Shown: piece by piece, positions 37,350-50,200 of the stretch
How the letters are laid out: every line of letters starts with the position of its first letter
How positions within the stretch are numbered: position 1 is the first letter of the stretch
Assembly (NCBI GenBank): GCA_958295465.1
Contig: OY282353.1
Span: 4,021,001 to 4,085,000, forward strand
Origin: an uncultured Gammaproteobacteria bacterium
GTDB lineage: Bacteria > Pseudomonadota > Gammaproteobacteria > HK1
Length of the DNA: 64,000 nucleotides
Direction: 5' to 3'
Notes under the pieces: generated by a model
Told to the model about the DNA's origin: nothing
Databases searched by the model: none
What the model saw: only the letters and a program-made list of their open reading frames with translations
Made by a program: the position numbers and the translations under genes

Positions 37350-38102
37350 TCATCCGTCGCGCGCCCTGCCCTGGGCCGCCACCGATTCCATGGCTCGGCG
37401 GACCTCGTCCGGATCGCCGAGATATTCATGGGAGATCGCGTTCAGATCGTCGTCCAGGCGGTACACGAGGGGGACCCCGGTGGGGATGTTCAGGTGCACG
37501 ATCTCGTCGCCGGACACGCCGTCGAGATGTTTGACCAGCGCCCGCAGGGAATTCCCGTGTGCCGCGATCAGCACCCGTTTCCCGGCCCCGAGCTCGGGCA
37601 CGATCCGCTCGTGCCAGAAGGGGAGGAACCGTGCCACGGTGTCCTTCAGGCATTCCGTCAGGGGCAGCTCGGCGTCGCTCAGAGCGGCGTAGCGCGGGTC
37701 GCCGCGCGGATGGCGTTCGTCACCGGGTGCGAGCGCGGGCGGCGGCGTCGAGTAGCTGCGCCGCCAGACGAGCACCTGCGCGTCCCCGTATTCCGCGGCC
37801 GTCCGTGCCTTGTCGAGACCCTGCAGGGCGCCGTAATGGCGCTCGTTCAACCGCCAGCTCCGGTGGACCGGGATCCACGTCAGGTCCATTTCGTCGAGGA
37901 CGAGCCACAGGGTCCGTATCGCCCGCTTCAGGAGCGAGGTACAGGCGACGTCGAACGTATGGCCTGCCTCCGCGAGCAGCCGGCCCGCCCGGCGCGCCTC
38001 CTCCTCGCCCCGGGGGGTGAGATCGACGTCGGTCCATCCCGTGAACCGGTTCTCCCGGTTCCAGACGCTCTCGCCGTGCCTGAGCAGTACCAGATCGATC
38101 AC
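37350..38102 (-). CDS. gpmA: 2,3-bisphosphoglycerate-dependent phosphoglycerate mutase
   Basis: GpmA interconverts 3- and 2-phosphoglycerate in glycolysis through a phospho-histidine. The 250 residues equal E. coli GpmA in length. [12 protein letters not shown] holds the phosphorylated His, [12 protein letters not shown] the family signature and [13 protein letters not shown] the second active-site His. The start is GTG 38102, with AAGGAAGG 6 nt upstream; an ATG-like frame further upstream has no similarity. It is convergent with tolC and 112 bp downstream of the giant surface-protein gene. Confidence 0.95.
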   Translation of the reverse strand: MIDLVLLRHGESVWNRENRFTGWTDVDLTPRGEEEARRAGRLLAEAGHTFDVACTSLLKRAIRTLWLVLDEMDLTWIPVHRSWRLNERHYGALQGLDKARTAAEYGDAQVLVWRRSYSTPPPALAPGDERHPRGDPRYAALSDAELPLTECLKDTVARFLPFWHERIVPELGAGKRVLIAAHGNSLRALVKHLDGVSGDEIVHLNIPTGVPLVYRLDDDLNAISHEYLGDPDEVRRAMESVAAQGRARDG

Positions 38103-38172
38103 GCCGCGCCTTCCTTTGCCTCCCAACAACCATCCCCATGACGGCGTCCGGTCCTGGGCGGCAGCTTCCCCG

Positions 38173-38199
38173 ATGGAAACCATTCGTTGAATTCAAGGG
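38173..38199 (-). promoter_or_regulatory. Sigma-32-like promoter before gpmA
   Basis: On the minus strand CCCTTGAA (38199-38192) is a perfect heat-shock -35 core. After 13 bp comes TTCCAT (38178-38173), a 4-of-6 match to the CCCCAT -10. The downstream end lies about 70 nt before the gpmA GTG start. Position and orientation fit a gpmA promoter. Confidence 0.38.
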
Positions 38200-38214
38200 T
38201 GCGCTCCACCGCGT

Positions 38215-41200
38215 CTACCAGCGCAGGCGCTGATTGAGGCTCACCCCGTGCTCGGGACGGTCCCCGTTCCGCGGCTCGCGGCGCCAAGCTCCCAGATCCA
38301 GCTCGAACGCATCTCCCGAACGCCCGTTCAGCCGCCACCCCAACCCGTAACGATGCTCCTCCCGCGCCTGCCCGAACCGGGTGTAGGGCGTCGCCACCCC
38401 GAATCCCCCGAACGCAGTCACTCCGTACCCCACCTCCGCCTCCAGGACCGCCCCCGAACGCTCCTCCGACGTCTCCCCACGCCCCGCCGCCATGCCTTCC
38501 TCCCACAACCGCGACGTACCGCTCCCCGCATTGCCCCACGCCGGACGCACGCTCAGCGACAACCCACGACCGTTCGCCCGAGGCTCGAGCCTCAACCCGC
38601 CCGACAGACCCCACTCCTCCAGAGCGCTCCGGTGCGCCAACAGCCAACGCCCATCGACCTCCAGCGTCAGACCCCGGCCCGGACCGGTCCACGACACCCC
38701 CCCGCCGACCTCCACCCCGGCACCCGTCGCTCCGTCTCCACCGTCCCAGCGCACCCCCAACTCCCCCGACGGCGACAGCCGCGCCCCACCGTCCAGCGCG
38801 TACTCCCTCGACCCTTGCGCCGACACCCGCAGCCGCTGCGTCTTCACCGACAACCCCGCGATCAGATCCCCGTTGTCGTCCACCGCGTAGCGCGTCACCT
38901 GCCCTTCTCCCTTCAGGTCCACCCACCCCGACCCGTCCGACGCCAGGCGCATCGCGCCTCCCGCCGCCGCGGCCACGAACTCACTGTCGCTCGTCTGCCG
39001 CCCGAAACGCTCCAGCAGGTCCTTGTCGTCGATCTCGATCTCCCCCGAACCGTAGCCCACCGACCCCCACAGCCGCGAGCCCTCCTCCCACGACCACCCC
39101 ACATACGGACTCACGCTCGCCATCCGGCTCCGGTGCACGCCCTCGACCGGCTCGTCTTCGCCACGGTCCACGTAATCCACACGGCTCTCGAACCACGAGA
39201 CCCCAACCCCGCCCGTGACCCCGGAGCCGAAGTCCGCGTCCGCCCCCAGGTGGGCCGCGAACAGCTCACCCGACCACTTCAGCGAGGGGACGTCCCGCGA
39301 CAGGTGGCGGCGGTCCCCCGCACCCCACACGGTGACGGACTGCCCAATGCCCGTTCCCGCCCCTTCACCCTCGCCACCAAGGGCCGCCGCGAACGACTGA
39401 CCGCTCAACAACTCCTTCCACGACTCGCCGTCCTCTTCCAGGGCCTGTTCGTTGGCCCGCAAGAACCCGGCCAGCGACGCGGCCAGACCCTCGCCCGAAC
39501 CGCCCGAACCGTCTCCACCCCCCGAAGACTCCAACCGGCCCGTCACCGCCGACGTCCAGCTATCCCACGACGCCCGCGACACCTCCGGCAGGATCGAACG
39601 GTTGATTCGCGCCAGACGCTCCCGCGCCTTCGCCCTGCCCTCTTCCACCTCGATCGTGAAGCCCACCGGCGGCTCCGTCTTGTCGCCGTCGCGGTCCTCC
39701 GCGGTCCATTTGTAGGTCCTCGGCGTCTCCACCACTTCCGTCGGCGTCCCGCACAGGGTGCGCGCCTTCCTGCACGCGCCGGTCCCGTCGAGATCGAAGG
39801 ACAGGCCGGACGGCAGTGACTCCTCCGGCGTGAGCGCGTAGGTCACCGGCGGGTCTCCCGTCCCCTCCTTCACCAGAGGCAGCGTCATCGGATCGATGGC
39901 CTCGTCCACCGTGAACACCAGGGAGGTGATGAAGAAGTCGCCGAACTCCGGCTTCGTATCCCCGTAGCCCACCGCAAACGGCGAGAACAACATCACCATG
40001 GAAGCGCAGACCATTGTCCCGCCAGAGGTCGCCTCCGCTCCTGGGACCGACTCCCAGGCGCTGCCGTCGTGATGCAGCAGCAGCAACGTTCGGTCCCCTG
40101 CCTCGGCACTCAGGCCATCTTCCACCGGCAGGCACACCTCCACCGACAGCATTTCGGAGGCGGCGATGTCCACCACCGTCCGCGACCCCTCCGGTCCCAG
40201 GCTGAAACGGTCGCTCTCCATCGGCACGTTGTCGTCAGGCGGCCCGAAGGTCAGCGTCAAGGGCGGCCCCGATGCCAGACCCGCCAGGTCCACCTCGATT
40301 CCTTCCGGCACGCCGGCCGTGTCCTTCACCACCACCTGCACCACCACTTGGCGGCCCGCGATCCTGTAGGTCCTCGTCCCGGACGCGCCGCCCACCCTGA
40401 CCCTGGTCTCGCCCTCCACCGACACCGGCAGCGACCCGGACACCCCGCCATAGCCGCCGCCCGACGCCGTGTGCGACACCGACGACGACTCCGCCACGTC
40501 GTTCCCGTCGTCCTGCGCCGTCACCGTCACCGTCTGCGCCTGCTTCCAGTCCGCCGCAGTGAAGGTCAGGCTGGGGGGAGAGATCGAGAGGAAGGCGTTG
40601 CCCTCCGCGGCGACCGCCACGGCCACCGCCCCGTCCGGCTCGCTCGTCAGCGCCACCGTGTACGCGACGGGCGCCCCGCCCTCCGTCACTTCGATAAACT
40701 CCGCCGGCGCGAACGCGAACCCCTTCTCGTCGTCGTCGGTAATCGTCAGCTCCGCGGGGGTGACGGCCACCGTCATCGAATCGTCGGCGGCCCGGGCGTT
40801 CTGCGCCGTCCCCGAGACCGTCACCGTCTTGTCCGCCGCGTCCACGTCGTTGTTCTTCGCCGTGACCGTCACCACGCCCGCGCTCGTCGTCGAGCCCGCC
40901 GCGATAGTCAGCGTCTTCGCCGCGCTCAGCGTGAAGTCGCCCGCCACCGCCGGGGCCTCCGGCACGGCCGCCACCGTCACCGTCGTCGCCGCGACCGACG
41001 GGTGCGAGAGCGTCGCCGTCACCGTCGCGACGGTGTTCGCCGTCCCGCCCTCGTCGATGCTCGAAGGCGTCAACACCAGCGTCGCCGCCGGCGCGTCGTC
41101 GTTGTCCTTCGTCGTCATCGACACGTACTCGTCCGAGAGGCCGTCGTAGTTGGCGTCGTCGCCGCTCGACGGGTCCAGCCGCACCGCCCAGGTCACGTCA

Positions 41201-44200
41201 CCGTCGTCGGTGGCGTCATCCACCCCGGTCACCGTCACCGTCCGTGCCGTGTTCCAGGTCGAATCCGTGAAGGTCAGCGACGCCGGCGACGCCGTGCCCT
41301 CGCTCGGATCCCGGCTCGTCACCGACACCGTCACCGCCGCCGAAGGCTGGGTGACGAGCGCCACCGTGAACGTCGCCTGACCGCCCGCCTCCGTCGCCTG
41401 ACCCGTCACCGTACCCACGTCCAGGCCGTACTCGTTGTCCGCGTTCACCGCGTACACCATGACCGCGGAAAGCCCGTCATACGTGTCGTCCGCCGTGCTC
41501 ATCGCGTTCACCGTCAGGGTGACGATGTAGGGCCGGTTGCCGGCGGAAGGATTGGGATTGGAGGGAGTGGGAGAATCGTCCACGCCGGTCAGGGTCACCG
41601 TCTGCGCCGTGCTCCAGTCCGACGCCGTGAAGGTCAGCGACGATGCGGACACCGTGCCTTCCGTCGTGTCCGAACTCACCACGCCGAGCACCACGTCCCC
41701 CGTCGGCTCGCTCGACAGCTTCACCGTGAACGCCGCCGTCCCGCCCGACTCCGTCGTCCGCAGCCGCGACGTCGACGACGGCGCCGGCGACACCGCGAGC
41801 CCCGCCGTGTCGTCGTCGGTCAGCGTCAGCGACGCCCCGGTCACCGCCACGGTCTGCGAATCGGCCGCCGCCCAGGCGTTGACCGCCGTGCCCGTCACCG
41901 TCACCGAGCGGTCGCCAACATTGTCGATGGCGTCGTCCACCGCGGTGATCGTCGCCGTGTCCGCGCTCGTCGTCGAGCCCGCCGAGATCACGATGGTCGC
42001 CCCCGAACCCGAACCCACCGTGTAGAGGCCCGACACCGGGGTCACCATCACCGTCGTCGCCGCGCTCGACGGGTGCGACAGCGCCGCGCTCACCGTCGTC
42101 GAACCCCCGTTCTCCGGGATCGACGACGACGTCACCGACAACGCCGCCGTCGGCGCCGCGTCGTCGTCCGCGATGGTCAGCGTCACGTCGGATGGGTCCG
42201 TGACCCCCTGGGTGTTGGACGCCGAACCCGAGACCGTCACCTGCTTGTCCGGCGCATCCGTCGCGTTGTCCACCGCCGTGACCGTCACCGTGCCGGTGCT
42301 CGTCGTACCTCCCGCCGCGATCGTCAGCGTCGTCGCCGTGCTCAGCATGTAGTCGCCCGACACCGCGTTCGTCCCCGGCGCCGCCGACACCGTGACCGTC
42401 GTCGCCAAGCTCGAGGCCCGGTTCAGGCGCGCCGTCACCGTCGTCACGTTCGAGGTCCCGCTCTCGTCGATCGTCGCGGCCGACAACGCCAGCGTCACCA
42501 GCGGCGGACCCTCGTCGTCGCGGATCGTCAGCATCGCGCTCGACGGCGCCGCAACACCGTTGCCGCCCGAGACCGTCCCCGACACCGTCACCCGTATGTC
42601 CGGCTCGTCGTCGCTGTTGTCTACCGCCGTGATCGTCACCGTCCCGGCACTCGTCGTATTCCCCGACGCGATGGTCAGCGTATTCGCGCTCGACAGACTG
42701 AAGTCGCCCGACACCGCCGGGGCCACCGCCGCCGCCCCCACCGTCACCGTCACCGCTTCGCTCGACGCCCCCGACAGCGTCGCCGTCACCGTCGAAACGT
42801 TCGACGCCCCGCTCTCGTCGATCGACGACGGCGACAACGCCAGCGTCACCTCCGGCAGGTCATCGTCGTCGGTGATGGTCAGCGTCACGCTCGACGGCGC
42901 CGCCACCCCGTTACCCCCGGCCGCCGTCGCCGAGACCGTCACGCTCTTGTCCGGCGCATCCGTCGTGTTGTTCACCGCCGTAATCGTCACCGTCCCCGCG
43001 CTCGCCGTCTGCCCGGCCGCGATGGTCAACGTGTTCGCCGTGCTCAGCGTGAAGTCGCCCGACATGGCACCCGTGGACGATACCGGCGCCGCCGACACCG
43101 TGAGCGTCACCGCCTCGCTCGACGCGCGGTCCAGCGTCGCCGTCACCGTCGATACGTTCGACGCCCCGCTCTCGTCGATCGACGACGGTGACAACGCCAG
43201 CGTCGCCTCCGGCAGGTCCTCGTCGTCGGTGATGGTCAGCGTCACGCTCGACGGCGCCGCCACCCCGTTACCCCCGGCCGCCGTCGCCGAGACCGTCACG
43301 CTCTTGTCCGGCGCATCCGTCGTGTTGTTCACCGCCGTGATCGTCACCGTCCCCGCGCTCGTCGTCGAACCCGCCGCGATCGTCAACGTGTTCGCACTCG
43401 ACAGCGTGAAATCCGTCCCCGACCCCGGCGATGCCGACACCGTGAGCGTCACCGCCTCGCTCGACGCGCGGTCCAGCGTCGCCGTCACCGTCGAAACGTT
43501 CGACGCCCCGCTCTCGTCGATCGACGACGGCGACAACGCCAGCGTCACCTCCGGCAGGTCCTCGTCGTCGGTGATGGTCAGCGTCACGCTCGACGGCGCC
43601 GCCACCCCGTTACCCCCGGCCGCCGTCGCCGAGACCGTCACGCTCTTGTCCGGCGCATCCGTCGTGTTGTTCACCGCCGTAATCGTCACCGTCCCCGCGC
43701 TCGCCGTCGAACCCGCCGCGATCGTCAACGTGTTCGCCGTGCTCAGCGTGAAGTCGGTCCCCGACCCCGGCGATGCCGACACCGTGAGCGTCACCGCCGC
43801 GCTCGACACACCCGACAGCGTCGCCGTCACCGTCGATACGTTCGACGCCCCGCTCTCGTCGATCGACGACGGCGACAACGCCAGCGTCGCCTCCGGCAGG
43901 TCCTCGTCGTCGGTGATGGTCAGCGTCACGCTCGACGGCGCCGCCACCCCGTTACCCCCGGCCGCCGTCGCCGAGACCGTCACGCTCTTGTCCGGCGCAT
44001 CCGTCGTGTCGTTCACCGCCGTAATCGTCACCGTCCCCGCGCTCGTCGTCGAACCCGCCGCGATCGTCAACGTGTTCGCACTCGACAGCGTGAAATCCGT
44101 CCCCGACCCCGGCGATGCCGACACCGTGAGCGTCACCGCCTCGCTCGACGCGCGGTCCAGCGTCGCCGTCACCGTGCTCGACCCGGGGTTCGTCCCGTCG

Positions 44201-47200
44201 TGCTCGTCGATCGTCGCCGGCGACAACGCCAGCGTCACCTCCGGCAGGTCCTCGTCGTCGGTGATGGTCAGCGTCACGCTCGACGGCGCCGCCACCCCGT
44301 TACCCCCGGCCGCCGTCGCCGAGACCGTCACGCTCTTGTCCGGCGCATCCGTCGTGTCGTTCACCGCCGTAATCGTCACCGTCCCCGCGCTCGCCGTCTG
44401 CCCGGCCGCGATCGTCAACGTGTTCGCCGTGCTCAGCGTGAAGTCGGTCCCCGACCCCGGCGATGCCGACACCGTGAGCGTCACCGCCTCGCTCGACGCG
44501 CGGTCCAGCGTCGCCGTCACCGTCGATACGTTCGACGCCCCGCTCTCGTCGATCGACGACGGTGACAACGCCAGCGTCACGGTGGGCGTAGCTTCGTCGT
44601 CGGTGATGGTCAGCGTCACGCTCGACGGCGCCGCCACCCCGTTACCCCCGGCCGCCGTCGCCGAGACCGTCACCGACTTGTCCGGCGCATCCGTCGTGTT
44701 GTTCACCGCCGTAATCGTCACCGTCCCCGCGCTCGTCGTCGAACCCGCCGCGATCGTCAACGTGTTCGCACTCGACAGCGTGAAATCCGTCCCCGACCCC
44801 GGCGATGCCGACACCGTGACCGTCACCGCCTCGCTCGACGCGCGGTCCAGCGTCGCCGTCACCGTGCTCGACCCGGGGTTCGTCCCGTCGTGCTCGTCGA
44901 TCGTCGCCGGCGACAACGCCAGCGTCACCTCCGGCAGGTCCTCGTCGTCGGTGATGGTCAGCGTCACGCTCGACGGCGCCGCCACCCCGTTACCCCCGGC
45001 CGCCGTCGCCGAGACCGTCACGCTCTTGTCCGGCGCATCCGTCGTGTCGTTCACCGCCGTAATCGTCACCGTCCCCGCGCTCGCCGTCTGCCCGGCCGCG
45101 ATCGTCAACGTGTTCGCCGTGCTCAGCGTGAAGTCGGTCCCCGACCCCGGCGATGCCGACACCGTGAGCGTCACCGCCTCGCTCGACGCGCGGTCCAGCG
45201 TCGCCGTCACCGTCGATACGTTCGACGCCCCGCTCTCGTCGATCGTCGCCGGCGACAACGCCAGCGTCACCTCCGGCAGGTCCTCGTCGTCGGTGATGGT
45301 CAGCGTCACGCTCGACGGCGCCGCCACCCCGTTACCCCCGGCCGCCGTCGCCGAGACCGTCACGCTCTTGTCCGGCGCATCCGTCGTGTCGTTCACCGCC
45401 GTAATCGTCACCGTCCCCGCGCTCGCCGTCTGCCCGGCCGCGATCGTCAACGTGTTCGCCGTGCTCAGCGTGAAGTCGGTCCCCGACCCCGGCGATGCCG
45501 ACACCGTGAGCGTCACCGCCTCGCTCGACGCGCGGTCCAGCGTCGCTGTCACCGTGCTCGACCCGGGGTTCGTCCCGTCGTGCTCGTCGATCGTCGCCGG
45601 CGACAACGCCAGCGTCACCTCCGGCAGGTCCTCGTCGTCGGTGATGGTCAGCGTCACGCTCGACGGCGCCGCCACCCCGTTACCCCCGGCCGCCGTCGCC
45701 GAGACCGTCACGCTCTTGTCCGGCGCATCCGTCGTGTTGTTCACCGCCGTAATCGTCACCGTCCCCGCGCTCGTCGTCGAACCCGCCGCGATCGTCAACG
45801 TGTTCGCACTCGACAGCGTGAAATCCGTCCCCGACCCCGGCGATGCCGACACCGTGAGCGTCACCGCCTCGCTCGACGCGCGGTCCAGCGTCGCCGTCAC
45901 CGTGCTCGACCCGGGGTTCGTCCCGTCGTGCTCGTCGATCGTCGCCGGCGACAACGCCAGCGTCACCTCCGGCAGGTCCTCGTCGTCGGTGATGGTCAGC
46001 GTCACGCTCGACGGCGCCGCCACCCCGTTACCCCCGGCCGCCGTCGCCGAGACCGTCACGCTCTTGTCCGGCGCATCCGTCGTGTTGTTCACCGCCGTAA
46101 TCGTCACCGTCCCCGCGCTCGTCGTCGAACCCGCCGCGATCGTCAACGTGTTCGCACTCGACAGCGTGAAATCCGTCCCCGACCCCGGCGATGCCGACAC
46201 CGTGACCGTCACCGCCTCGCTCGACGCGCGGTCCAGCGTCGCCGTCACCGTCGATACGTTCGACGCCCCGCTCTCGTCGATCGACGACGGCGACAACGCC
46301 AGCGCCACCTCCGGCAGGTTCTCGTCGTCGGTCAGCGTCAGCGCCCCGCCGCCCACCGCCATGGTCGTCCCGTCGGCCGTGGCCCGGGCGTTCGCGATCG
46401 TCGCCGTCACCGTCGTCGAACGCCCGCCGACGCCCTGGTGAACGTCGTCGTTCGCCGCCGTGACCAGCACCGTGTCCGTGGCGTTCGCCGTCTCGCCCGC
46501 CGCGATGACGATGGTCGTGTCCGAACCCACCGTGTAGAAGCCCGTCACCGCCGACACCGTCACCGTCGTCGCCGCGCTCGACGGATGCGACAGCGTCGCC
46601 GTCACCGTCGATATCCCGCCGTTCTCGGAAATCGACGACGGCGACAGCGCCAGCGTCACCCCCGGCGCCGCGTCGTCGTCGGTGGTGGTCACCAACACGT
46701 CCACGTTCGAGAGGCCGTTGTAGCTGGCGTCGCCGCTCGACGGGTCGAGCCGCACGTCCCAGGTCACGTCGCCGTCGTCGATGGCGTCGTCCGCCCCGGT
46801 CACCGTCACCGTCTGCGCCGTGTTCCAGGCCGTCGCCGCGAAGGTCAGCGACGATGGCGACGCCGCGCCCTCGCTCGTATCCCGGCTCGTCACCGATACC
46901 GTCACCGCCTGCGACGGCCGCGTCAGCAGCGCCACCGTGAAGGCCGCCGTCCCGCCCGCTTCCGTCGCCGTCCCCGTCACCGAACCCACGTTCAGCGCGT
47001 ATTCGTTGTCCGTGTTCCTCGCATACACCGTGACCGGGGAGCTCGCGAGCGCGTCGTAGTTGGCGTCCACCGTGCTCGTCGTGTTCACCGTCAGGGTGAC
47101 GGTGTAGTCCTGGTCGGTGTCGGCGGCGGCGTCGTCCACCCCGGCCAGGGTCACCGTCTGCGCCGTGCTCCAGGTCATCGCCGTGAAGGTCAGCGACGAG

Positions 47201-50200
47201 GCGGACACCGCGCCTTCCGTCGTGTCCGAGCTCACCACGCCGAGCACCACGTCCCCCGTCGGCTCGCTCTCCAGCGCCACCGTGAACGTCGCGAGCCCGC
47301 CATTCTCCGTCGTCCGCAGCCGCGACGTCGTCGTCGTCGACGGCGACACCGCGAACCCGGCCGTGTCGTCGTCGGTCAGCGTCAGCGTCAGGCTCGACGG
47401 GTTCGCCACGCTGTTGCCGCCCGCCGCCGTCCCCGAAACCGTCACCGTCTCGTCCGTCTCGTCCCTCGCGTCGCCCACCGCCGTCACCGTCACGGTCCCC
47501 GCGCTCGTCGTCGAACCCGACGCGATCGTCAGCGTCGTCGCGGTCGACAGACTGAAGTCACCCGCCGACGCGGTCGCGCCCGCCGCCCCCACCGTCACCG
47601 TCACCGCCGCGCTCGACGCATCCGACAGCGTCGCCGTCACCGTCGTCACGCCGCCCGTCTCCGAGATCGACGTCGAAGACAACGCCAGCGTCACCGTCGG
47701 CAGGGCCTCGTCGTCCGTCAACGTGATCGTGGCCGAGTTCACCGTCAGGCTGCCCGACGAGCCGCTCACCGTCACCGTCTCGATGGTCTCGTCCACCGCG
47801 TCGTCCGTCGGCGTCAGCGTGAAGGTCCCGGTCTTGCTCTGTGCCTCCGCGGCGATCGTAATGTCGAAGTCCGACACCGACGCGAAGTCCACCGCCGACG
47901 CCGTGCCGCTCCCCCCAACGCTCACCGTCACCGTCGTCGCCCCGGCGAACCGGGTCGTGCCGTCCACCGTGGCGGTCACCGTGATCGTGGTCGCCCCGTC
48001 GTCCTCGGCCACGCTGTTGTCGTTCACCGTCAGCGTGATCGAGGGCGTCGCGTCGTCGTCCGTCAACGTGATCGTGGCCGAGCTCACCGTCAGGCTGCCC
48101 GACGAGCCGCTCACCGTCACCGTCTCGTTGGTCTCGTCCACCGCGTCGTCCGTCGGCGTCAGCGTGAAGGTTTCGGTGCCGCTGGCCTCCCCGGCGCCGA
48201 TAGAGATGTTGAAGTTCGACACCGCGGCGAAGTCCACCACCCCCGCCGTGCCGCTGCCCGCCACGCTTACCTCCACCGTGGTGTCATCAACGAACCGGCT
48301 CGCGCCATCCACCGTGGCGGTCACCGTGATCGTGGTCGCCCCGTCGTCCTCGGCCACGCTGTTGTCGTCCACCGTCAGCGTGATCGCGGTCGGGGCATCG
48401 TCGTCGTCCGTCAACGTGATCGTGGCCGAGCTCACCGTCAGGCTGCCTGACGTGCCGCTCACCGTGATCGTCTCGTTCGTCTCATCGAACGCGTCGTTCG
48501 TCGGCGTCAGCGTGAAGGTGCCGGTACCGCTCGCGTCGCCCGCTTCGATCTCGATGTCGAAGTCCGACACCGCCGCGAAGTCCACCGCCCCCGCCGCGCC
48601 GCTCCCGGCCACGCTCACCGTCACCGTCGTGTCCGTGATGAACCGGGTTCCGCCATCCACCGTGGCCGTCACCGTGATGGTGGTCGCCCCGTCGTCCTCG
48701 GCCACGCTGTTGTCGTCCACCGTCAACGTGATCGCGGTCGGCGTCGCATCGTCGTCCGTCAACGTGATCGTGGCGTCGTTCACCGTCAGGCTGCCCGACA
48801 TGCCGCTCACCGTCACCGTCTCGTTGACCCCGTCCAACGCGTCGTCGATCGGCGTCAGCATGAAGTCGCTGGCGCCGCTCGCCGCCCCCGCGGCGATCGT
48901 AATGTCGAAGTCCGACACCGCCCCGAAGTCCACCGCCCCCACCGCGCCGCTCCCGGCCACGCTCACCGTCACCGTCGTGACCGCGGCGAACCGGGTCGTC
49001 CCGTCCACCGTCGCGGTCACCGTGATCGTGGTGGCCCCGTCGCCCTCGCTCACGCTGTTGTCACTCACCGTCAAGGTGATCGCGGTCGGCGCCGCGTCGT
49101 CGTCCGTCAACGTGATCGTGGCCGAGTTCACCGTCAGGCTGCCCGACATGCCGCTCACCGTCACCGTCTCGTCGGTCTCGTCCACCGCGTCGTTGGTCGG
49201 CGTCAGCGTGAAGCTCCCGGTCTTGCTCGCCGCCCCGGCGGCGATCGTGATGTCGAACGACGACACCGCCGCGAAGTCCACCGCCGTCGCCGTGCCGCTG
49301 CCCGCCACGCTCACGGTCACCGTCGTGTCCTCGGCGAACCGCATCGTGCCGTCCACCGTGGCCGTCACCGTGATCGTGGCCGCCCCGTCGCCCTCGCCGA
49401 CGCTGTTGTCGTCCACCGTCAGCGTGATCGCGGTCGGCGCCGCGTCGTCGTCCGTCAACGTGATCGTGGCCGCGTTCACCGTCAGGCCGGACGAAGTACC
49501 CCTGACCGTGATCGTCTCGTCGGTCTCGTCCACCGCGTCGTCCGTCGGCGTCAGCGTGAAGCCGGCGGTGTCGCTCGCCGCCCCCGCCGCGATCTCGATG
49601 TCGAACGCCTCCACCGCCGCGAAGTCCACCGCCCCCGCCGTGCCGCTGCCCGCCACGCTCACCCGCACCGTCTTCGCCTCGGCGAACCGGGTCGTCCCGT
49701 CCACCGTGGCGGTCACCGTGATCGAGGTCGCCCCGTCGTCCTCGCCCACGCTGCTGTCACTCACCGTCAAGGTGATCGCGGTCGGGGCCGCGTCGTTGTC
49801 CGTCAGGCTGATCGTCGCCGAGTTCACCGTCAGGCCGGAGGACGTGCCGCGCACCGTGATCGTCTCGTCGGTCTCGTCCACTACGTCGTTCATTGGCGTC
49901 AGCGTGAAGTTTGCGGTACCGCTCGCGTCGCCCGCGGCGATCGTAATGTCGAACGCCGACACCGTATCGAAATCCACCGCCGTCGCGGCGCCGCTGCCCG
50001 CCACGTTCACCCGCACCGTCGTGGCTGAGCCGAGCGTCGAGCCGTCCAACGTGGCCGTCACCGTGATCGTGGTGGCCCCGTCGCCCTCGCCGACGCTGTT
50101 GTCGTTCACCGTCAGCGTGATCGAGGTCGGCGTCCCGTCGTTGTCCGTGAGGCTGATCGTGGCCGGGTTCACCGTCAGGCCGGTCGAAGTACCGCTGACC

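Noticed and set aside
42850..46305. CRISPR-like array
   Set aside because: Units of about 345 bp with no short repeat/unique spacer pattern, fully inside a coding frame; they are protein-domain repeats.
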